From Marinospirillum sp031581385 (GTDB lineage Bacteria > Pseudomonadota > Gammaproteobacteria > Pseudomonadales > Halomonadaceae), in contig NZ_CP085242.1 in assembly GCF_044810985.1 (NCBI RefSeq), forward strand, positions 620,001 through 684,000: a DNA stretch of 64,000 nucleotides, read 5' to 3'. The notes under the pieces were generated by a model that had not been told where the DNA came from, did no database searches, and was given only the letters and a program-made list of their open reading frames with translations. The position numbers were made by a program, and so were the translations under genes. Of the stretch, positions 57,991 through 64,000 are shown piece by piece. Within the stretch, counting starts at the first letter, position 1, and every line of letters begins with the position of its first letter.

Positions 57991-60900
57991 ACGGTGTTTT
58001 TCTTGAAACGGGTTTGAGCCAATTCCATAAAGCGATCCTGAATGACCTTGACCAGCGCCTTGTCAGCAAAGGAGCAATCCAGTACAGCGCGTTTGATTTC
58101 TTTTTTCATGCGCTTGATCTGGTCTTCCTTGGCAAAGAAGTCCACGATCTGGGTCGCTTCATCAAACTGTTCCACCAAGGCTTGGGTGGTGGCTTTGATT
58201 TCTTCATGCACCCTTTCACTCAAGGCATCTTCACCTGAATGCTGGGTCACTTCCGCCATCAGGATGTTGTAGAAGGCAAACTCGGTTTCATTCAGGCCCA
58301 ACTCCTGAGCTTCCTGCTGGTGTTGGGTTTCAATCGTATTGCGAAACTCCAGCAGCAGCTGCGTTTGCTCTTCCCACTTGCCCTGGGTACGCTCGATGAT
58401 TTCTCGCAAGCGCAGGCTTAAGGATTTGTAATATTCCGGGTCTTCTTCCAGGTTGATGGTAATGTGGTGTTTGATGGCACTTTCAATCTCGGAGGCGCGG
58501 GATTCCGGGGATTTAATCTGTTCCACTTCCTCTCGAAAATTCCCGGCCATCAGGTCAATCGGTGGAATCTTGGGGTCAACACCAGTGCTGATAATGTGCT
58601 CTTCCACCAGTTGGCGGACTTTTTCACCGGCATCACTGATATTGAGGCCCGGATCACGATAACGATTACGTGCCGCATTCTGAAGCTTACCCCAACGCTT
58701 GAGATCAGGCACAAAGGGCTTGGCAGCGACATCCGGCAGAATGACATCCAGCTGCTTGGCAAAGCGTTTGAACGCCAACTCGAATTGCTGACGAATGTCT
58801 TCATCCTTGAGATAGATTAGTTGAGCATCCAGCTCTTCAGATTGAGCCCCGGCGAGGCTTTGCACTACACGGGTATGCGCAGCCTTGAGTTTGGGTATTT
58901 CGTCTTTCAGGCTGTAATAGCTGCCTTCGGTGTCTTCACTGCTGAACAGATCCAGTGCATCGGTAAGATGATTCGAAAGGCCGTAATAATCCACAATAAA
59001 ACCAGCTTGTTTGGCTCCCTTGCCCACCGGAGATGCGCAAGTGCGGTTGACCCTGGCAATGGCCTGCATCAGGGTGTGATCCTTCAAGCTGCGGTCGATA
59101 TACATCACCTGGGCGATGGGAGCATCAAACCCAGTCAAGAGCATGTCCTTGACGATCAGAAAGGCCGTCGGGTCTTCGGTCAGTGGCTTGGTGAAGTTCT
59201 TGATGGCCTCTTTCTGGCGAGTCTTATCCGTGTAGGGTGCCAGATAAGCCTTGTCATTGTGGCCCCCACTGATAATCACCTCGGCCTTGGGGGCTTTCAG
59301 CGCGTCCAGCGTCTGCTTGAAGAGAACAGCAGCATGACGGCTACCCACCACGATCATGCCTTTAAAGCCGTTGGGCTGAATATGCTCGCGGTAGTGTTTT
59401 ATCAGATCCAGGCACACCCAGTGTATCCGGGCCGGGGCTTCACGAATGGCCCGCTCCACCCCGTATTTTTTCTTGATCTCTTTCTTTTCGTCGTCGCTGT
59501 AGTCCTGAAAGTATTCTTCAAACAAAGCATCCAGCGAATCCCCCACGACATCGGTTTGTACCTGACGGCCTTCGTACAGAATGCGCACCGTGGCCCCATC
59601 CTCCACAGCCTGGTTGATCTTGTATTCATCGATATAGCCACCAAAAGCCTGATCCATCTTCTGGGTTTTCAGCAAAGGCGTGCCGGTAAAACCGATTTTG
59701 GGAGCATTAGGAAGAGCGGCATTGATGGTGGCTGCCAGATTACCGAATTGGGTGCGGTGGGCTTCATCGGCCAGCACGATGATTTTGTCGCTGGGGTTGA
59801 GGTTGGTGAAATCGCCCTCTTCTTCGGCCTCCTGAAACTTCTGCACCATGGCGGTGACAATATCCGAGGCATCCCGCTGTAACAGGGTTTTCAGCTTGGC
59901 CACGGAATCCGCGTTATGCACAGTTTCATTCTGAGCATCCCGAAAGGTGGCTGAAAGCTGGCTATCCAGCTGGGTACGGTCCGTGACAAACACCAGCTTG
60001 TACTGTTGCAGCTCAGGATCACGGCGCATTTTCACCGCCAGCATCACCATGGTCAGGGATTTACCCGAACCCTGGGTGTGCCAGACCACGCCAGATCTGT
60101 CTTTTCTGGAGAGAGCCTTGCGACCCTTGCCTTGTTTTAGGCGTTCAATGACCCGGTTCACAGCACGATACTGCTGGTAACGGGCTATTTTCTTAACAAT
60201 TCGCCCTTCCACGGTTTCATAAAGGGTGAAGTTCTGAATCAAATCCAGAAAAGCCGGTGGTGCAAAAATCCCGGCCAGCAGGCGCTCCTGGGCAGTGACT
60301 TCGCCTTGACTCTCGGCACCGGCTGCCAGACGTTGGGCTTCAGCCAGATAGACAGCAGAGGGCACATCAGAAAGTTGGTTGGCCTGCAGGTCGTGATGGG
60401 GCAAGGGGGCATTGCGAAGTTCAAGCAACTGCTCATCGGTAAAGGGGTAGGCATCCTTCCAGTCACCATAATGCTGGGCGCTGGAGCTGATCGTACCCAC
60501 ACGCGCCTGATCGCGGCAGGTGGACACCAGCATCTGGTTGTACCAGAAAAGCTTTTGGGCACCTTCTTCCACTTCCGGCTGTCGCAAATTGGCATAACGC
60601 CGAAGCTGGTCAATCCCCTGCTCCAGGGCATTGGCCACATAAGGGGATTTGCACTCCATCACGGCCAACGGCAGGCCATTCACAAAGCAGACCACATCAG
60701 GAATGATGTTCTGATTGGCCCCTTCTACCTTGAATTGATTGGTACAGAGAAAGTCGTTATTGGCGGGGTCGTCAAAATCGACGATCTTCACCGTCTGACC
60801 CTTGCGCCCCTTGCCCAAGTCCTGATCGACCGAAATGTAATTCACCAGCAGCTCGTAAAGCGACTGGTTGTATTCCATTAAGCCCGCATGATTGGGATGG

Positions 60901-61139
60901 GTGATATCCCGCATCACCTTGCGCAGGTTTTCTTCACTGATCCAGGGATTTAAGCGCCGAAGCGCTCCTTCCAGCCGAGGCAAGAGCACCACATCCCGAT
61001 AATAGGCCCGCTCAGCAGGGGCCGCCCCTTCTTTCACCACTGCCGGAGCCAGCTCTGCCCCTGGCACATAAATCCAACCCAGTTTTTGCAACTGAGCCAA
61101 AGCAGGCTGTTCGACTTTGATGATTTCGTCCTGAAACAA
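57987..61139 (-). CDS. hsdR: Type I restriction endonuclease subunit R
   Basis: 1,050 residues. An N-terminal nuclease with PD...ExK (Asp148, Glu162, Lys164 in NIIPDVVCFVNG and AVMECK) is followed by a superfamily 2 translocase: Walker A near 354-361 (HTQGSGKS), DEAH ('VLADEAHRTQFG'), 'GFTGTPLL', and the second RecA domain with 'ARVNRTC'. The C-terminal part holds helical segments for complex assembly. The start is TTG at 61139 with AGGAG six bases upstream. Type I enzymes need HsdM and HsdS; neither is in the window. It is divergent from the IetAS-like pair. Confidence 0.94.
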   Translation of the reverse strand: MFQDEIIKVEQPALAQLQKLGWIYVPGAELAPAVVKEGAAPAERAYYRDVVLLPRLEGALRRLNPWISEENLRKVMRDITHPNHAGLMEYNQSLYELLVNYISVDQDLGKGRKGQTVKIVDFDDPANNDFLCTNQFKVEGANQNIIPDVVCFVNGLPLAVMECKSPYVANALEQGIDQLRRYANLRQPEVEEGAQKLFWYNQMLVSTCRDQARVGTISSSAQHYGDWKDAYPFTDEQLLELRNAPLPHHDLQANQLSDVPSAVYLAEAQRLAAGAESQGEVTAQERLLAGIFAPPAFLDLIQNFTLYETVEGRIVKKIARYQQYRAVNRVIERLKQGKGRKALSRKDRSGVVWHTQGSGKSLTMVMLAVKMRRDPELQQYKLVFVTDRTQLDSQLSATFRDAQNETVHNADSVAKLKTLLQRDASDIVTAMVQKFQEAEEEGDFTNLNPSDKIIVLADEAHRTQFGNLAATINAALPNAPKIGFTGTPLLKTQKMDQAFGGYIDEYKINQAVEDGATVRILYEGRQVQTDVVGDSLDALFEEYFQDYSDDEKKEIKKKYGVERAIREAPARIHWVCLDLIKHYREHIQPNGFKGMIVVGSRHAAVLFKQTLDALKAPKAEVIISGGHNDKAYLAPYTDKTRQKEAIKNFTKPLTEDPTAFLIVKDMLLTGFDAPIAQVMYIDRSLKDHTLMQAIARVNRTCASPVGKGAKQAGFIVDYYGLSNHLTDALDLFSSEDTEGSYYSLKDEIPKLKAAHTRVVQSLAGAQSEELDAQLIYLKDEDIRQQFELAFKRFAKQLDVILPDVAAKPFVPDLKRWGKLQNAARNRYRDPGLNISDAGEKVRQLVEEHIISTGVDPKIPPIDLMAGNFREEVEQIKSPESRASEIESAIKHHITINLEEDPEYYKSLSLRLREIIERTQGKWEEQTQLLLEFRNTIETQHQQEAQELGLNETEFAFYNILMAEVTQHSGEDALSERVHEEIKATTQALVEQFDEATQIVDFFAKEDQIKRMKKEIKRAVLDCSFADKALVKVIQDRFMELAQTRFKKNTV

Positions 61140-61290
61140 GAGAGGCTCCTTGTGGGCTTTGTAGTAGATGATTAAAGCGGTTTTCTATCCTGCAAAAGTT
61201 ACAGCGAACTGGCCCACAAGTAAAATAGGAAGTGCTGCAAGGAAGCGTTATACTTTATAAATCAGAGCACAGGATAACACTGAGTAGATT

Positions 61291-62277
61291 ATGGCGACCG
61301 CAGAGCAAATCAAAGCACTTTTAAAAAGCCACGCTGATCATGATGAACAGCGGTTCTACTCTATTGCTCTGCAAGTGGCTGCCAAAGAAGCTCGCAAGGG
61401 CCACCACAAGCTAGCCAGTGATATCAAAGCGACCGTTGAGCGCTCGCAAAAATCTGCCAACAACCTGAGTATCGCCCCAGCCAAACCCACTCCTCTGGTT
61501 CAGCAACCCAAAGGAGACCTGAAAGGCCTGTTGGAGCTAACACACTCAGCAGCTCGTAAAAACGACCTGGTTCTATCCGATGAAGTAGAAGAACGGCTTA
61601 ATCAGGTATTGTTGGAGCAACGACAAAAAAGCCGCTTGGCAGAGTACGGTCTGACCCCCCGGCGCAAACTGCTTTTCACCGGTTCCCCCGGTACAGGCAA
61701 AACTCTTTCGGCTGCCGTCCTGGCATCCGAGCTGAAGTTACCCTTGTACACTATCGTTCTGGATAATCTGATTACCCGCTACATGGGTGAAACAGCTGCA
61801 AAGCTACGGCTGATTTTTGATCACATCCAGCAGACACGAGCGGTTTACCTGTTTGATGAGTTTGATGCCATCGGTACACAGCGAGGTGCCACCAATGATG
61901 TTGGTGAAATTCGCAGGGTGCTAAACTCCTTTCTGCTATTTGTTGAGCAGGACGCGTCCGAAAGCATCATTTTGGCAGCTACTAACCACCCGGAGCTACT
62001 GGATAAAGCCCTCTACCGGCGTTTTGATGACATCATTCAGTTCCAAAAACCCGGCGAAGCCCAAATCAGACAGCTTATTGAAAACCGCCTGTCTGCATTT
62101 GATACCGAGGCCCTGGCTTGGCAAGAGATCACGCAGGCCGCAACGGGTTTAAGCTCTGCCGATATCACCCGTGCCTGTGAAGATGCTGCCAAAGAAGCCG
62201 TTCTTTACCAGGATGCAAAAATTACTACTGGATTGATCACCAAAGCTGTCCATCGTCGTCAAAACGGAAAATTCTAA
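61291..62277 (+). CDS. ietA: AAA ATPase of an IetAS-like defence pair
   Basis: 328 residues. The N-terminal about 80 residues are helical and basic. A classical AAA domain follows: Walker A GSPGTGKT (131-138), Walker B VYLFDE (185-190), sensor 'ILAATNHPE' and arginine finger region 'RRFDDII'. Its position 12 bp before a subtilisin-like protease gene matches IetA-IetS, first described as a plasmid-borne pair in Agrobacterium and later reported as antiviral. The ATPase may control or restrain the protease. The family name rests on the gene pair, so IetA is likely but not proven. Confidence 0.78.
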   Translation: MATAEQIKALLKSHADHDEQRFYSIALQVAAKEARKGHHKLASDIKATVERSQKSANNLSIAPAKPTPLVQQPKGDLKGLLELTHSAARKNDLVLSDEVEERLNQVLLEQRQKSRLAEYGLTPRRKLLFTGSPGTGKTLSAAVLASELKLPLYTIVLDNLITRYMGETAAKLRLIFDHIQQTRAVYLFDEFDAIGTQRGATNDVGEIRRVLNSFLLFVEQDASESIILAATNHPELLDKALYRRFDDIIQFQKPGEAQIRQLIENRLSAFDTEALAWQEITQAATGLSSADITRACEDAAKEAVLYQDAKITTGLITKAVHRRQNGKF

Positions 62278-62289
62278 GGAAGGTAAGCT

Positions 62290-64000
62290 ATGGCGGATCG
62301 GAAACCGCATCTATTACTCTCTGGATTTGGTAAACAGGAAGATTTTCAATCCAGAAACCAGGGAAGAAGTGGCCAGGCTCCCTTGCAAAACCGGGTTCTT
62401 CATGGGCAGGCACTGGCTCAGCAATATGCTGATGCACTGACGCACCATCAGGCCCGTAAATCTGAATCGACTGCATCTATTACTGACGAAACCGGTATTT
62501 ACGTAGAAATAGTTGGTTTTCCTAACCTTGACCTGCCACTGGATAGATTGGATAACCGTGATTTTCAGTTACGTGCCTTTAAAATAGTTCATAATCAAGA
62601 GGTTGCAATCCTCTTCATTCCTGAGAAACGCCGCAGTGCTTTCCAGCGCAAAATAACTGAATACCTGAATCAAAGTAACCCAAAAAGCGGCCTTCCTAAG
62701 CACCAGCCCCTGATCGACAGTATCGCTGAAATCAAACTCGCCAGCCTGCAATCCTTCTGGACAGATGATCCCAAATACTTCCCGGAAATCCGGCATCAAA
62801 CCGTCTGGTGGGAGCTTTGGCTGAAAAAACGCCCTAATGACTCTCAACCTAATGTTATCGCTCGGCAACTGGCAGAGCGGCTGGGTGCTCAACTTGGAAA
62901 TACTTCACTGAGTTTTTTTGGCAGCTTTGTTATTTTGATCAAAGCATCCGCTGAACAGCTTGAATCAGCACCTGAACTGATCGCCAACCTCGAAGAACTC
63001 AGACGCGCCAAGGAAACTCCCAATGTCTTCATTTCCATGTCTCCCAAAGAGCAGCATGACTGGGCCAGAGATCTGAATGCCCGAATCAAGATGGATGAAG
63101 ACAGCAGCACTGCCATTGTCATTCTGGATGCGGGGGTCAATTACAATCATCCCTTGCTTCAACAGCTCACGGGTCAAGAACTGGCTGAAACCTGGCATCC
63201 CAGCTGGCCAAATTACGATGAATACCTGCCAACACAACCCCTTGCTCACTACAACGACCATGGCTCCAGACAAGCCGGGTTGGCTGCACTGGGTGAGCTT
63301 GATCAGGTACTGCTCAGCCAAGAAGACATTCAGGTTGCTTACCGAATAGAATCAGGCCGAATTCTTCCTCCAACTGGTAGTAACGACCCTGAACTTTATG
63401 GAGCCATTACTGTTGGCACTGCTTCCAAACTCGAAGCCAATAATCCCTTTATCTCCCGTATTTACTCACTGGCCGTGACCTCTGATCCTGAATCAATCGG
63501 CGGGATGCCCTCCTCCTGGTCTGCCGAAATTGATCAATTTGCTTTTGGTCTGGAAGATGATTTACAACGGCTTTTTGTCATATCCGCTGGTAACAATACG
63601 CAAATCAACGCCAGGCTAAGCTGTTGGGATCAGGTTAATCTTGCTCAAATTGAAGATCCCGCCCAGGCATGGAACGCCCTAACTGTTGGAGCCTACACAG
63701 AAAAATCCACCAATGACGAGGAGGACTTCGTAGACTGGTCACCCTTTGCTCAACCAGGCAGCCTCTCTCCTGCAAGTCGGTCATCCGTTAATTGGGGCTG
63801 GAAAAAACAGGCACCCTACAAACCAGACGTTGTTGCTGAAGGTGGCAACTACTTGTTATCACCGGATGGTCAGGAGGTTTCAGATGCTGACACGGTTTCT
63901 TTATTAACCACTTCAGGCCGAACCAGCGGGCAATTGTTTGAAAATGCTAAAGACACCAGTGCAGCCAGTGCTTTGATATCCCGCCTGGCCGCACAACTGA
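62290..64000 (+). CDS. ietS: Subtilisin-like serine protease of an IetAS-like pair (right end cut off)
   Basis: 570 codons are visible and the frame is still open at the window edge. The first about 270 residues form an unrecognised N-terminal region. The S8 protease catalytic residues are all there: Asp280 in 'IVILDAGVNYNHPLL', His324 in 'HYNDHGSRQAGLAALG', Ser557 in 'DTSAASALISRLAAQL', and the oxyanion Asn in 'LFVISAGNNTQIN'. The ATG at 62290 has AAGGAAGG upstream. No signal peptide is apparent, so it would act in the cytoplasm. Paired with the AAA ATPase it fits IetS. Confidence 0.8.
   Translation, partial: MADRKPHLLLSGFGKQEDFQSRNQGRSGQAPLQNRVLHGQALAQQYADALTHHQARKSESTASITDETGIYVEIVGFPNLDLPLDRLDNRDFQLRAFKIVHNQEVAILFIPEKRRSAFQRKITEYLNQSNPKSGLPKHQPLIDSIAEIKLASLQSFWTDDPKYFPEIRHQTVWWELWLKKRPNDSQPNVIARQLAERLGAQLGNTSLSFFGSFVILIKASAEQLESAPELIANLEELRRAKETPNVFISMSPKEQHDWARDLNARIKMDEDSSTAIVILDAGVNYNHPLLQQLTGQELAETWHPSWPNYDEYLPTQPLAHYNDHGSRQAGLAALGELDQVLLSQEDIQVAYRIESGRILPPTGSNDPELYGAITVGTASKLEANNPFISRIYSLAVTSDPESIGGMPSSWSAEIDQFAFGLEDDLQRLFVISAGNNTQINARLSCWDQVNLAQIEDPAQAWNALTVGAYTEKSTNDEEDFVDWSPFAQPGSLSPASRSSVNWGWKKQAPYKPDVVAEGGNYLLSPDGQEVSDADTVSLLTTSGRTSGQLFENAKDTSAASALISRLAAQL

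Overview
The window reads as chromosome of a moderately halophilic or marine gammaproteobacterium, most likely of the Oceanospirillales (Marinospirillum/Halomonas-like). The evidence is an ectoine operon (ectABC), a sodium-type PomAB stator, a TAXI-TRAP transporter paired with a universal stress protein, and the conserved uvrY-uvrC-pgsA-tRNA(Gly-Cys-Leu) block. Genus-level placement is inference. No rRNA operon, CRISPR array or intact insertion sequence was seen.

Layout. 0-3.2 kb: the end of a YihY-like gene, DUF3185, tRNA-Ala, Mrp, a MetX-like esterase and a umuD homologue whose catalytic Ser and Lys are both replaced. 3.4-9.7 kb (minus strand): tRNA-Leu/Cys/Gly behind a consensus promoter, pgsA, uvrC, uvrY, a Cache histidine kinase and an NMT1/THI5-type binding protein with no permease. 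9.7-20.1 kb: rimO, a TetR regulator, DUF599, an ATP-grasp amidoligase trio, zur, dihydroorotase, a pair of nested-palindrome repeats, hisI, yidD and sufE. 20.1-22.6 kb: a tyrosine recombinase divergent from a KfrA-like coiled-coil protein, around an AT-rich repeat-bearing region. 22.6-27.4 kb: a TAXI-TRAP operon with a UspA, then nfuA. 27.5-36.4 kb: metH, a MATE exporter, pomAB, cytochrome c', cytochrome b and pdxH. 36.4-41.8 kb: a Pat-type protein acetyltransferase divergent from a histone-deacetylase-like hydrolase, then an HDOD-GGDEF protein. 41.9-47.8 kb: ectCBA, gor, a second cytochrome c' and a degenerate HD-GYP protein. 47.8-57 kb: IMPase, ugpQ, alr, a glyoxylate-type reductase with Hyi, grxA, rlmJ, a 59-codon unknown ORF, umuC and an RNase J-like protein.

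57-64 kb: downstream of a tRNA-Ser(UGA) the content changes to defence genes. These are a YgjP-like metallopeptidase overlapping hsdR (type I restriction, with no hsdM or hsdS in view) and a divergent AAA ATPase plus subtilisin-like protease pair matching the IetAS layout. The protease gene runs off the right edge.

The most unusual items are the UmuD homologue that appears unable to cleave itself and lies about 51 kb from umuC, the binding protein/kinase/UvrY sensory operon, the recombinase/KfrA pair, the IetAS and hsdR island, the amidoligase trio, and two repeats whose hairpin stems covary. All calls come from reading the sequence by eye. No database search was run.
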